Source of the DNA: Flavobacterium sp.
Lineage (GTDB): Bacteria > Bacteroidota > Bacteroidia > Flavobacteriales > Flavobacteriaceae
NCBI GenBank assembly: GCA_030591585.1
Contig: JAUVAS010000003.1
Span: 1 to 64,000, forward strand
Direction of reading: 5' to 3'
Length of the DNA: 64,000 nucleotides
This document shows, piece by piece, positions 17,163-25,877 of this stretch. A program made the translations under genes and the position numbers. How positions within the stretch are numbered: the stretch's first letter is position 1; each line of letters starts with the position of its first letter. Under the pieces are notes generated by a model, which saw only the letters and a program-made list of their open reading frames with translations, was not told the origin of the DNA and ran no database searches.

Positions 17163-18020
17163 TTAACTTTTTGGTGACCTTCTAATAGAAATAAACGTAG
17201 CATCATCATTTGGCCAATCTTGACAGTTATCTTTTTGTACAATTTCACTTAAAAGATTAGTTCTAAATTCAGCTTTCCTATCATTAAACCCTGTTTGGTA
17301 AATAAAGGGGCTCTTCCTAAAAAAGAAATCTTGAAATTGGCTACTATTTTTTATTTGATTGTTTATAAACCCATCTGTAGAAATAAAGATATTGTGAAGT
17401 TTTTTCGCATCACCTGTTTTGATGAATTTTATACTATTTATTTGGTTTAAATTATATTCAGAAGCCTTTATCAATTTATTTGTGAAATATTTACCCTGCT
17501 CACTTGAAAGATTATAATGCTTCCTATTAATAAAAACATCTCCATCTCCGCAATGAAACACACAATAATACTTATCGGTAATTGCTAAAACTATAAATGT
17601 TGAAGAAAATAGATTTGATAATATAATACTTTGCTCACTTTTCCATGGACTAAATGCATTAAATAGTCTTCGGTATTGTCTAAGTAATGAATATTCAAAT
17701 TCTTTTTTGAAATTTTCTAAATTGAGATTCTTTCGCTCCAACAAACGCCGTACTATCTTGATAATAATATTACTAGCTATATGCGACCCTACCTGATTTG
17801 AAGAAAAACCATCTATGTTTTTTCCGCTAGAACATCCATCGGCAACAACTCCAACAATTAATCTTTTCCCAATATATACTCCTCCAGAATCTTGATTGCC
17901 AATACTTATGTTTTGATGAGAACTCCCTTGTTGGGACATTCCAAAAATATCAAAGGGTAACTTAGTAGCATTTTGACAATTTGATTGATAACTAATATGG
18001 TAATTAAAAAGAAATGGCAT
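17163..18020 (-). CDS. PP2C-family Ser/Thr phosphatase
   Basis: 285 residues with the PP2C metal-binding pattern: NQDSGG (about 42-47), VADGCSSG (about 59-66), CGDGDVF, ISTDGF, and NDDATFI near the C-terminus. It should dephosphorylate Ser/Thr residues, presumably those modified by the kinase encoded directly upstream. The kinase stop and this start share one base (TAATG), so translation is coupled. Together with the kinase and vWA genes it forms a TerY-P-triad-like unit. Confidence 0.88.
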   Translation of the reverse strand: MPFLFNYHISYQSNCQNATKLPFDIFGMSQQGSSHQNISIGNQDSGGVYIGKRLIVGVVADGCSSGKNIDGFSSNQVGSHIASNIIIKIVRRLLERKNLNLENFKKEFEYSLLRQYRRLFNAFSPWKSEQSIILSNLFSSTFIVLAITDKYYCVFHCGDGDVFINRKHYNLSSEQGKYFTNKLIKASEYNLNQINSIKFIKTGDAKKLHNIFISTDGFINNQIKNSSQFQDFFFRKSPFIYQTGFNDRKAEFRTNLLSEIVQKDNCQDWPNDDATFISIRRSPKS

Positions 18021-19060
18021 TATATTTTTAAATTAAATTGTGTGATAAAATGAGATAACTCTTTCGGATCTTCTTTTGGAAAACCCATAACATCTTCTAT
18101 ACCCTCAATATGTTTGTACTTTTTAGATGTAATTTTGGGTATTTTTTTGTCTTTATTTAAACTGAAATATTTCCTTTCATTGTTTTTAAAAATATCTTCA
18201 AAAAAACATATTAAATATGGCTGAGTCATAGACAAGTATTCTATTCTATTCCACGTTTGATAGTAAAAATCATTTTTGATAATTAGAAGGTTATAATCGT
18301 TTCTTATTTTAGTATTCTCTTCTAAAGCAAATAATAAACTTATATTTTTCTCTTTCTTATAATACGAATCTGTTGGGGGGTCAGTCTGAAAAAAATAAGG
18401 GTTGGATCCTATCATCAGCTCATATGCAATAATACTTAATGAAAAAATATCGCTATCTGTTGAATAAACAAAAAATTTATTATTCCCAAAACCATCCATT
18501 TGCACCTTTGCATCTTTATATTCTTTTCTCTGAGAATTACTGTAAAAAGTACCTAATTGAGCAGAATCTATATCTACCAGAACAGGCCTTTTCTCTTTAT
18601 ATATTAATATGTTTTGAGGGTTAAGATCTCCAAGGATAATTCCAGCAGTATGTAAAATTTGGATATAGGTATATAACTCATCTATGATATTCAAAAAATA
18701 ATCATCTGACTTATTTGATTCTACAAAAGAACTTCTTGCAAGATCATAACTATACTTAGATATTTGTTGGCAACCATCAAAATATTTCATAACAAACCCA
18801 CAAAACTGCTTTGTTTTTAAATCATAAACGGGTACTTCAGGAAATGCTATAAAATTTTCAATCCCTCCAAAATCAAATTGACTAAATAATTGAATTAAAG
18901 AAAGTACCTTTTTTTCTTGATAAGGAGTTCTTTTTGAAGGGTGATATAACTTCACACATTTTTCTTTTTCCTCATTCTCCAAAAGAAAGATTTCTCCTTC
19001 TGCCCCTGACATGTTAGTTTGCTTTAATTGCAGTTTCTTATTATTAATTAGTACTATCAT
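18020..19060 (-). CDS. Ser/Thr protein kinase-like protein
   Basis: 346 residues. A glycine-rich start (MSGAEGEIFLL, about 18-28) and a Lys-containing KCVKLYHP are followed by the catalytic-loop equivalent IILGDLNPQNILI and a DFG-like VDIDSAQ. SDIFSLSIIAYELMIGSNPYF comes after these, in pieces as expected of a kinase C-lobe. Bacterial kinases of this kind often use GDLNPQN in place of HRDLKPEN. It is coupled to the PP2C gene downstream and starts 3 bases after the vWA gene. A role in phosphorylating operon partners is inferred. Confidence 0.85.
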   Translation of the reverse strand: MIVLINNKKLQLKQTNMSGAEGEIFLLENEEKEKCVKLYHPSKRTPYQEKKVLSLIQLFSQFDFGGIENFIAFPEVPVYDLKTKQFCGFVMKYFDGCQQISKYSYDLARSSFVESNKSDDYFLNIIDELYTYIQILHTAGIILGDLNPQNILIYKEKRPVLVDIDSAQLGTFYSNSQRKEYKDAKVQMDGFGNNKFFVYSTDSDIFSLSIIAYELMIGSNPYFFQTDPPTDSYYKKEKNISLLFALEENTKIRNDYNLLIIKNDFYYQTWNRIEYLSMTQPYLICFFEDIFKNNERKYFSLNKDKKIPKITSKKYKHIEGIEDVMGFPKEDPKELSHFITQFNLKI

Positions 19061-19063
19061 CTT

Positions 19064-20398
19064 TTATGTATTTAATGCATTACTAGAAAATAAACTGAAT
19101 GCTCTTCTAAGGGCTTGTTCATCATTTTGATCTATGGATATAGACTCATTAAATCCAAGTTCATTTTGTAATTCTTCAAGTGTCTCTTTAGGAAACTGAT
19201 TATTTGTAAGTCCAATTATTAAAGCTGTCTCAAGGTGTTTTTGTCCAAAATTTTCTTGCCCCCTTAACGTTTTGAAAATTTGACGAATTTTATTTATTTT
19301 AGCTTTTTTATGCCGAGAATATGCTTCTTGAATTTTCCATTTTCTATCAGTCCCTCTAATATATTTCTCAGTATTGTTAACATAAGTATCTTCTCCATCT
19401 GTGATAACTACTAAAATCAATTTATCCACCTCCATATTTTTTTTTGAAGGCATTATATACTTTTCCGAAACTAACCTTGTAGATTGCTCTATTACATCAT
19501 AAAGCGCTGTCATACCATCTGGGTAATAATTTTTAGGAGAGAGAATTTTGACTTCATCCATTTTATCTTTATCTAATATTACTGGAGCATTTAATGGTTG
19601 TATTTCGTGGTTAAAAATATATTGACATACTTTTAAATTTCTTTGTTGACAATCTCTACTACCCCGAAGTGCTGTAAGTGCTTTTATATGTGATTTTTTG
19701 ATGGTCTCTTGGACTTTTTTTACCGCTTGTTTATAATCTTCTGAAAATGGATTAGTTGCATTTTCTTGATTCTTCAAAAAAGGCCAAAGCATAGAGGAGG
19801 ATGCGTCTATTAAAACAAGAACATAAAGTATGGGTCGCTGCCTGATAATAGTTTCATATATTATTTCTTCTGAGTCTTGAGTACGCTTTTTCTTAATTTG
19901 TTCAAATCTTTCATTTGTTTGAAGCATCGATTCTAATGAATCGTGATATTGCTTGGGAATATTTTTTATACTCTTTAATTGGTAATTTCGTATTTCATGA
20001 AAATAATATTTGCAAATTTCTTTAAGTGTTAATAAAATTAAATTTGCACCATCTTTATCACTTACCTTTTTCTTATAAGCTAATCCCTGTCTTGCATCTT
20101 TAATTTTTTTAATTCCATATCTAATTTTAATGTAAATATTTTTTTTAGATGATTTGTATGTAAGTTTAGTATTTGGATACTCTCCGTGAAAAAAAGAATG
20201 GTCATAGGTTAAGTAACCCCAACTTTTTTTAAATTCTTTTGAATCTTCTTTAAGACCGCAATCATATAAACAAAAATGCTGAAGCATTGCAGTAGTAGCA
20301 TCTCGACAATCATTGATAACATCCTTTGGTTCTCTTTCTTTTCTTGAAGCAGAATGTAATTGTTCTAATATGATAAGTTCATAGTCACTTAATTTCAT
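19064..20398 (-). CDS. vWA (TerY-like) domain protein
   Basis: 444 residues. An N-terminal helical domain of about 190 residues precedes a vWA domain with the metal-ion-dependent adhesion site DASSS (about 197-201), the conserved Thr in DGMTALYDV, and VVITDGED. TerY-type vWA proteins bind divalent metal and scaffold stress-response complexes. Here the gene leads an operon with a kinase, a PP2C phosphatase and an unknown protein. This matches the TerY-P triad described in comparative genomics of tellurite/stress systems. Confidence 0.85.
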   Translation of the reverse strand: MKLSDYELIILEQLHSASRKEREPKDVINDCRDATTAMLQHFCLYDCGLKEDSKEFKKSWGYLTYDHSFFHGEYPNTKLTYKSSKKNIYIKIRYGIKKIKDARQGLAYKKKVSDKDGANLILLTLKEICKYYFHEIRNYQLKSIKNIPKQYHDSLESMLQTNERFEQIKKKRTQDSEEIIYETIIRQRPILYVLVLIDASSSMLWPFLKNQENATNPFSEDYKQAVKKVQETIKKSHIKALTALRGSRDCQQRNLKVCQYIFNHEIQPLNAPVILDKDKMDEVKILSPKNYYPDGMTALYDVIEQSTRLVSEKYIMPSKKNMEVDKLILVVITDGEDTYVNNTEKYIRGTDRKWKIQEAYSRHKKAKINKIRQIFKTLRGQENFGQKHLETALIIGLTNNQFPKETLEELQNELGFNESISIDQNDEQALRRAFSLFSSNALNT

Positions 20399-20483
20399 TG
20401 CTTATGTTTTTACGGTTAAATTGATGATCCTTTTTCAAGAGTATTTTTTTCTTTTTATTGCATATGTTTTTTATTCTCATACC

Positions 20484-21926
20484 TTAAATATTTAGTTTTT
20501 GAAGAACACTATCCCATGTTCTTTTATGGATTCCCAAAGCTTGGTACATTTTTGTTTTGTTTCCTTTAAATATCTTATATACCTTTTTATAATGAGCATT
20601 CTTTATATCCTCAATCTTTAAAGAGTGTGAACTTCCTTCAGGGAACTTAATGCGATTTGGAACAATGTCCATCGTAACTAATCCGTCCTCTTTTACATAG
20701 GTATAAAACCGCTGAATAAGATTCTCTAATTCTCTGAAATTCCCAGGAAAAGGATGCAAATCAATACAGCGCCTTACCTGTTTAGAAAAGTGTATTTTCT
20801 TTCTTCTTTTAAGTTTCCTCTTCCACTTGTCGATAAAAAAATTAAAGTATTGCTCACGTTCACCCATTGGCAGATCCATAAAGGAAACTGTCTCTATTTC
20901 TGCCACTGCCAAACGGTAATACAGGTCGTACCTAAACACTCCTTGTTCTGCTAATTCCCATAAATTTTTATTAGTTGCCGTAATAATGCGAACATCTACC
21001 TTCTTTTTTTGGTAACTCCCCATGGGAGAAACTTCTCCATCCTGAAGAACTCTAAGTAAGGTTTGCTGCAACTTTTTAGAGATATCTCCAATCTCATCTA
21101 AAAATAATGTTCCTGTATGTGCCTGCTCAAAAGCTCCTTTGTGATCTGAAATTGCTCCTGTAAACGAGCCTTTCACATGACCGAAGAGTCTACTTTGTAA
21201 TAACTCATCATTAAGAGCTGCACAGTTGATGGCTAAAAATATTTTATCTCTACGAGAAGATTCTTTATGAATATGTTTGGCAATCCATTCTTTTCCAGTG
21301 CCTGTTGGACCCAATATTAATGTCGTAATGGGATATGGGTCTGCAATCGCAGTGGCTAAATCATAGGTAGATTCAATACTTTTTGTTTTAAAAATATCTT
21401 TTGATTTTACAGGCTCTTTTTGAAGTTTCTCTCTAACCGCATGAGTATTACTAATATTCGAAGTATTAACCTCTACAATCTCCTTGGAATAAATTCCTGC
21501 TTTTCTGTGTCTGGGGGGAGCTACTTGGAATAATTTTATATTAGGAAATTCAAAGGCTAATAAATACCATGCCGTCTGCATCGCAGGGGTACCAGGAGAG
21601 ATAAAAATTTCTACATCCTGATCACTATATTTTAATAACAATGGGCGTAGTTTTTTTTGTAACTCTTGAATACTAATAACATTTTTAATTTCTAAAAAAG
21701 TAGGAATTACTTTTTTTTGATACTCCTTTTTTAAATATGCGCATAAATGAGTAAAATAGATATCTCCTTCATTTTCATTAGAAGAACACAAAAAAATATG
21801 GATGTCATAATCAAAGCCCCTCTGATATAACTCTCCATGAGTTCCATTTTCATTAACCCCACTTCTACGACCTTCTTTAAATGTGTAATCGTGTGTCTTG
21901 GCCTCCCATGATATTAATATTTTCAT
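20484..21926 (-). CDS. CARF-like plus sigma-54 AAA+ transcription activator (RtcR-like)
   Basis: 480 residues in three parts. (1) Residues 1-170 form a Rossmann-like sensor with FISPGTPAMQTAW (108-120), the pattern of CARF domains that bind cyclic oligonucleotides or RNA-derived ligands. (2) A sigma-54-interaction AAA+ domain has GPTGTGKE (206-213), GSFTGA (253-258) and LFLDEIGD (274-281); GSFTGA replaces the usual GAFTGA, a tolerated variant. (3) A Fis-type HTH ends the protein. The layout matches RtcR. It is upstream of the vWA/kinase/PP2C operon and likely controls it. I found no clear GG-N10-GC sigma-54 promoter in the 85-base gap before that operon. AGGAGG before its ATG is an unusually good ribosome site for this phylum. 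Confidence 0.85.
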   Translation of the reverse strand: MKILISWEAKTHDYTFKEGRRSGVNENGTHGELYQRGFDYDIHIFLCSSNENEGDIYFTHLCAYLKKEYQKKVIPTFLEIKNVISIQELQKKLRPLLLKYSDQDVEIFISPGTPAMQTAWYLLAFEFPNIKLFQVAPPRHRKAGIYSKEIVEVNTSNISNTHAVREKLQKEPVKSKDIFKTKSIESTYDLATAIADPYPITTLILGPTGTGKEWIAKHIHKESSRRDKIFLAINCAALNDELLQSRLFGHVKGSFTGAISDHKGAFEQAHTGTLFLDEIGDISKKLQQTLLRVLQDGEVSPMGSYQKKKVDVRIITATNKNLWELAEQGVFRYDLYYRLAVAEIETVSFMDLPMGEREQYFNFFIDKWKRKLKRRKKIHFSKQVRRCIDLHPFPGNFRELENLIQRFYTYVKEDGLVTMDIVPNRIKFPEGSSHSLKIEDIKNAHYKKVYKIFKGNKTKMYQALGIHKRTWDSVLQKLNI

Positions 21927-21941
21927 GCCTCCTTAATTTAA

Positions 21942-21958
21942 TGGTTAAACATTAACCA
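21942..21958. promoter_or_regulatory. Palindromic operator TGGTTAA-aca-TTAACCA
   Basis: A perfect 7+3+7 dyad 16 bases upstream of the regulator's ATG (21926, minus strand). The position fits autoregulation by this or another factor. Confidence 0.6.
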
Positions 21959-22252
21959 ATAATTGCAAAAAACACCCAAACTCAGTTTATTTAATAACTG
22001 ATTGCTAGCTATTTAAGCTTGGTAACATCCTTGAATAACACTCTCTAGAAAAAGTTCTTTAAATTATTCTGGCTGTTTGTTTTGGTTTTTATGCAAATCA
22101 TTGCTCAAAATTAAAACTCCTACTTCGTTTGAAAGTGAGGAAAACCTCAGTAGCATCGTTGATCTTCCATCTAACTTCTTCAAGTCGCTAGAATTCTTTA
22201 AAGAGAACTTACTAACTCATTTTTCTTTAACCCTTTAAAGCTTTGTAAAGCC
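21959..22252. other. Divergent intergenic region, no gene seen
   Basis: About 290 bases between the CARF/sigma-54 regulator (minus) and a small lipoprotein gene (plus). Promoters for both must lie here. No convincing sigma-54 site was identified. Confidence 0.4.
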
Positions 22253-22417
22253 ATGAAAAAAAAATTCTTTTTAAGTATTGTTATCTTGAATCTATTGTTT
22301 ATTAATTGTTCTCCTGAAAAACTTTTAGAAGAGAAACTTGAAGAAACTCCAGTGACAATATGCTGTGGGGAAGTTGGTCAAATACCCGATGAACCCGATG
22401 ATGAAGACGATGATTAA
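22253..22417 (+). CDS. Tiny lipoprotein, 54 aa
   Basis: Short frame with a clear type II signal: a Lys-rich start, SIVILNLLFINC lipobox with Cys at 19, then a short tail with TICCGEVG and an acidic C-terminus (DEPDDEDDD). It has its own terminator 9 bases after the stop and lies just upstream of a TPR histidine kinase. It could be a signal or surface peptide sensed by that kinase. That link is inference from position. Confidence 0.65.
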   Translation: MKKKFFLSIVILNLLFINCSPEKLLEEKLEETPVTICCGEVGQIPDEPDDEDDD

Positions 22418-22425
22418 TTGCCACT

Positions 22426-22451
22426 AAAAACCTCTCTAGGGAGGTTTTTTT
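22426..22451 (+). terminator. Rho-independent terminator
   Basis: AAAAACCTC and GAGGTTTTT form a perfect stem followed by T's, separating the tiny lipoprotein gene from the kinase gene. Confidence 0.85.
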
Positions 22452-22473
22452 ATATAAATGATTTGAATATTCC

Positions 22474-22481
22474 TATTTTTG
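22474..22481 (+). promoter_or_regulatory. Candidate -7 element (TATTTTTG) of the kinase operon
   Basis: Matches TAnnTTTG, 29 bases before the kinase ATG. No -33 TTG at the usual spacing. Confidence 0.35.
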
Positions 22482-22510
22482 TAAAATAATTTTAATCCCA
22501 CTTTTATCAA

Positions 22511-24514
22511 ATGGCAAAAAAAAAATTCAATATACCTCTTCTAAGAAACTTACTCTTAGGATTCTGTAGTATTGTTCTTTTTGCTTGTCAAGACAATGAT
22601 GTCAAAAAAGAAATAAAACATACTGATCACTATAAAGATAGTATTCAAACTTTAATTCTCTTATCAAAAAAAGCAAGCCCTAAAGAAGCTAAAGCTTTGC
22701 TTAATAAAGCTATTTTATTATCTAAAGAGAATAATAATGATTCTTTTGAATTTAAAATATTGAGTAGATTCGCCATTGTAGAATATAAATCTTTCCAATA
22801 CGAAAAATTTAAAGAGTATTCCCTAAAAATTATAGAACTATCACTTCAAAAAAAAGACAGTTCGTTTCTGGCAAAAGGATACTATAATTTAGGTAGCTAC
22901 TATAGTAAAACTAATAAAATAGACAGTGCATATTATTATTTTAATGAAGCTGAAACGGTATATAGTATTCTAGGTGATAGTACTAAAACAGGAAGTAGTT
23001 TGCTAAATATGGCTATCATTCAAACGGGAGTTGGTGACTACCAAGGAAGTGAAGAAACCACCATTAATGCATTGTCTTTTTTTAAAAACAATCAAAAAAC
23101 CAAAACAGTCTGCTCATTATATAATAACCTAGGGGTACTATCCTATGAGTTAAAACAGTACTCAGATGCTCTTTACTGGTACGAACAAGCCCTGATTTTA
23201 ACAAAAAGAGAGAATGCAAAAGCAGTAATTCTCAACAATATTGGAATCATCCATAGAGATCTAGAACATTTAAAGCAAGCTAAAATATTTTTTCAAAAAG
23301 CATTAGAAATACCTTTAGATTCCTATCCAAATATACTGGCTATGGTACTAGATAATCTGGGGTATATTGAATTACTTGAGAAAAATCCAAATGCCATTAA
23401 GAAATTAAAAAGAGCCCTAACAATAAGAGATACCCTGAATAATAATAGAGGACAAATTGTAAGTAAGTTGCATATAGCAGATTATTATTTATACAAAGGG
23501 GACACACTTGCAGCATTAAAATTATTAAACAACACCCTTTCTCAAGCAAAAAAAAGTAATGATTTAAAAAATAAACTTAAAATACTTCTGATGCTTTCTA
23601 AAGTTTCTACATCAGAGAAATACCTTCAACGCTATCTTTTAATAAAAGATAGCGTTAACTCCCTTGAGAGAAACTATAAATACCTTTTCGCTAAAATCAG
23701 ATACAGAACTCAAAAGCAAGAAAATAAATTTGAATTCTTGCAATCAAAATTTAATAACCAGACTGCAAATCTCGAAAGTCAAAAAGTGAAAAAGAAATGG
23801 TACGGCTCTCTATTAATAGCCTCATTAATACTTATTCTGATAGGGCTATTTTTAAATATTCAGCGCAGAAAAATACATAAACAACAACTCCTTATAGAAA
23901 AACTAAAAGCCCGTGCAAAAGAAAAACAATCTATTTCCGTATTTCTACACGATTCAATTGCTGGAGATATTCTATTGGGCTTGCAACAAAGCCAAACTAT
24001 AAAAGAGAAAATAAATTTGAAAGAGTTTGATTCTTTAATCACTATTTTTGAAAGAGCCTATGAAAAAGCAAGAAAAATATCACAAGATTTAAATCAACAT
24101 TATTTTCATAAAACTAAATTTAAACATAAAATACTCAATCTTTGTACCGAATATAGTTTTAATACCGGCATAAAAGTTACTTCCTTAAACCTTGAATCAA
24201 TCCCTTGGAATCAAGTTCAAAATGAAATTAAAATCTCCCTTTTTGAAATCCTTAAAGAAACCCTCAATAATATTTTAAAACACGCTAAAGCATCCAGTGT
24301 ATCTATCGCATTCTACAAAAAAGAAAAATTTATTACAATAGATATAAACGATGATGGAATAGGAATCGATAAAAAAAAGACAAACGAGGGAATAGGTCTT
24401 TTAAATATCAAGGAAAGAGTAACGGATCTAGAAGGAACTATTACTTTTAATTCAATCCAGCCAAAAGGAACTCAAATTAAAATTACAATACCACTGCTCT
24501 ATGAGAGACAATAA
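22511..24514 (+). CDS. TPR-containing sensor histidine kinase (HisKA_3 type)
   Basis: 667 residues. A lipoprotein-type signal (LLLGFCSIVLFAC) starts the protein, then TPR-like repeats fill about 40-370 (for example ALYWYEQALILTKRENAKAV). A transmembrane helix lies near 430-450 (WYGSLLIASLILILIGLFL), then a coiled coil and the HisKA_3 phospho-acceptor FLHDSIAGD (about 480). The ATPase motifs are ETLNNILKHAKAS, NDDGIGID and GIGLLNIKERV. It should sense an extracytoplasmic cue through the TPRs and phosphorylate the response regulator, whose gene overlaps its 3' end by 14 bases. The TPR/HisKA_3 class is common in Flavobacteriia. Confidence 0.9.
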   Translation: MAKKKFNIPLLRNLLLGFCSIVLFACQDNDVKKEIKHTDHYKDSIQTLILLSKKASPKEAKALLNKAILLSKENNNDSFEFKILSRFAIVEYKSFQYEKFKEYSLKIIELSLQKKDSSFLAKGYYNLGSYYSKTNKIDSAYYYFNEAETVYSILGDSTKTGSSLLNMAIIQTGVGDYQGSEETTINALSFFKNNQKTKTVCSLYNNLGVLSYELKQYSDALYWYEQALILTKRENAKAVILNNIGIIHRDLEHLKQAKIFFQKALEIPLDSYPNILAMVLDNLGYIELLEKNPNAIKKLKRALTIRDTLNNNRGQIVSKLHIADYYLYKGDTLAALKLLNNTLSQAKKSNDLKNKLKILLMLSKVSTSEKYLQRYLLIKDSVNSLERNYKYLFAKIRYRTQKQENKFEFLQSKFNNQTANLESQKVKKKWYGSLLIASLILILIGLFLNIQRRKIHKQQLLIEKLKARAKEKQSISVFLHDSIAGDILLGLQQSQTIKEKINLKEFDSLITIFERAYEKARKISQDLNQHYFHKTKFKHKILNLCTEYSFNTGIKVTSLNLESIPWNQVQNEIKISLFEILKETLNNILKHAKASSVSIAFYKKEKFITIDINDDGIGIDKKKTNEGIGLLNIKERVTDLEGTITFNSIQPKGTQIKITIPLLYERQ

Positions 24515-25163
24515 TATTCATATCCTTTTGGTTGAAGATCACGATTTGATTAGTCTAAGTGTTCAAATGATTCTTAAAGAAACCTACAAAGAATTATTGA
24601 ATTTTAAAGTAGTAACAAATGCAGATGCAGCACTCGATTATTTAAAAAATAATTCCGTCGATATTCTTCTTCTTGATTTAATCTTAAACTCTAAAAATAC
24701 AAGAACACTAAAATCTGGAGATGAGTTGTTAAGGGAAATCTATCCTTGGCATCACAAACCCAAAACAATTATCCTCTCTAAAATAGATAGTTTAGATGTC
24801 CTAAATTACACCATAGAACAATTAGGAGCAGATGCCTATATTTTTAAGAGTAAATCCAGTCTACAAGAGATTATTCCCGCCATTAAAACTGTTTTAGAAA
24901 ATAAACACTACTATTCTCCAAAAATTAAAAAAATTCTTAACTACCAATTTGGACTCCTAGATCTCGATACCACAGACCGAATTCTTTTAAAAGAATTAAG
25001 CAATGGACTAAGTCAAAAACAAATAGTTACCTCCTTAGAAAACAGGAAGATATACATCTCCCTTTCTGCTGTTGAAAAAAGAGTTCGAAAACTCAAAATT
25101 AAATTCGATGCACACACTACTGCTCATCTAATTGCTATCGCAATAAGAAAAGGAATTATTTAA
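24501..25163 (+). CDS. NarL/LuxR-type response regulator
   Basis: 220 residues. Receiver domain: HILLVEDHD (acidic pair), LLLDLIL with the phospho-acceptor Asp (about 57), IILSK and YIFKSK. The C-terminal part has an HTH-like segment, SNGLSQKQIVTSLENRKIYI then SLSAVEKRVRKLK. It pairs with the overlapping kinase gene. Targets are unknown; neighbouring mobilization genes start 136 bases downstream. Confidence 0.9.
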   Translation: MRDNNIHILLVEDHDLISLSVQMILKETYKELLNFKVVTNADAALDYLKNNSVDILLLDLILNSKNTRTLKSGDELLREIYPWHHKPKTIILSKIDSLDVLNYTIEQLGADAYIFKSKSSLQEIIPAIKTVLENKHYYSPKIKKILNYQFGLLDLDTTDRILLKELSNGLSQKQIVTSLENRKIYISLSAVEKRVRKLKIKFDAHTTAHLIAIAIRKGII

Positions 25164-25165
25164 TC

Positions 25166-25190
25166 AACCCCTAAAACAGGGCTTTTTTAT
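25166..25190 (+). terminator. Probable terminator after the response regulator
   Basis: AACCCCT and AGGGCTT form a short stem followed by TTTTTT. Confidence 0.5.
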
Positions 25191-25299
25191 ACCTGTTCTA
25201 CAATTTTTGCCCAATTACAAAAAACTAAACTACTGTAAAGCAGCAATGTAATTTTGGTTCTTGTTTTGAACATAGAGAGGAAATCTAAACACTCTCTAT

Positions 25300-25536
25300 A
25301 TGAAAACAAAAAAGAAGCCTTTAAAAAAATTGGATAGTAATCCAAATACAATGACCAAGGATAGAATTTGCTCTATGCAAATTCTAGAAAGCGAAAAATA
25401 CATTCGCTTTCTATTCGAACCTAGAACCAAGACCTACTTTATTTTTAACGGACGATTAAATGCAAGCCATTTTGCAAAGTCATACCAAATAGCACAGCGC
25501 TTTTACAACCAACTTATTTTAATTTCATTTAACTAA
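25300..25536 (+). CDS. Small hypothetical protein, 78 aa
   Basis: A basic N-terminus (KTKKKPLKKL) followed by a compact segment KYIRFLFEPRTKTYFIFN. No family recognised. A terminator-like hairpin (GCACTCTA / TAGGGTGC, 25543-25563) follows. It begins the mobilization block. Confidence 0.5.
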   Translation: MKTKKKPLKKLDSNPNTMTKDRICSMQILESEKYIRFLFEPRTKTYFIFNGRLNASHFAKSYQIAQRFYNQLILISFN

Positions 25537-25542
25537 CTAATT

Positions 25543-25570
25543 GCACTCTAAGCTCTAGGGTGCTTTCTAT
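25543..25570 (+). terminator. Terminator-like hairpin
   Basis: GCACTCTA pairs with TAGGGTGC (one G-U), then a T-rich stretch. Confidence 0.55.
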
Positions 25571-25610
25571 TTAACAAAATCAAACCACACATTAATTAAT
25601 AATAATAAAT

Positions 25611-25877
25611 ATGAAAACAACATATACCTTTAAAGACATCTGGAATTACTTAACTCATTATAGATACACTCCTAGCTTTAGAAGAGGCAATAAAGATGCT
25701 TTTTATAATTCCCGAAACAATCTAGATTTATTAATTCCATTTAATCAACAATCATTTACTAAAGAAAATATCATCGAACTTTTTGATGCAGATAATGCCA
25801 CCCATTATCCCCCTGAAATTGAGTGGTGCAGATTTCAATTATTCACCTTTAAAACTAATAACAATGAAACTATTTAA
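25611..25877 (+). CDS. Small hypothetical protein, 88 aa
   Basis: Aromatic-rich soluble protein (YTFKDIWNYLTHYRYTPSF). No motif recognised. Its last codons overlap the start of the next gene at 25864, so they are likely co-translated. Confidence 0.55.
   Translation: MKTTYTFKDIWNYLTHYRYTPSFRRGNKDAFYNSRNNLDLLIPFNQQSFTKENIIELFDADNATHYPPEIEWCRFQLFTFKTNNNETI

Noticed and set aside
21959-22252. Possible sigma-54 promoters in the divergent region
   Set aside because: Best candidates miss the GC of the -12 element or have wrong GG-GC spacing (9 rather than 10).
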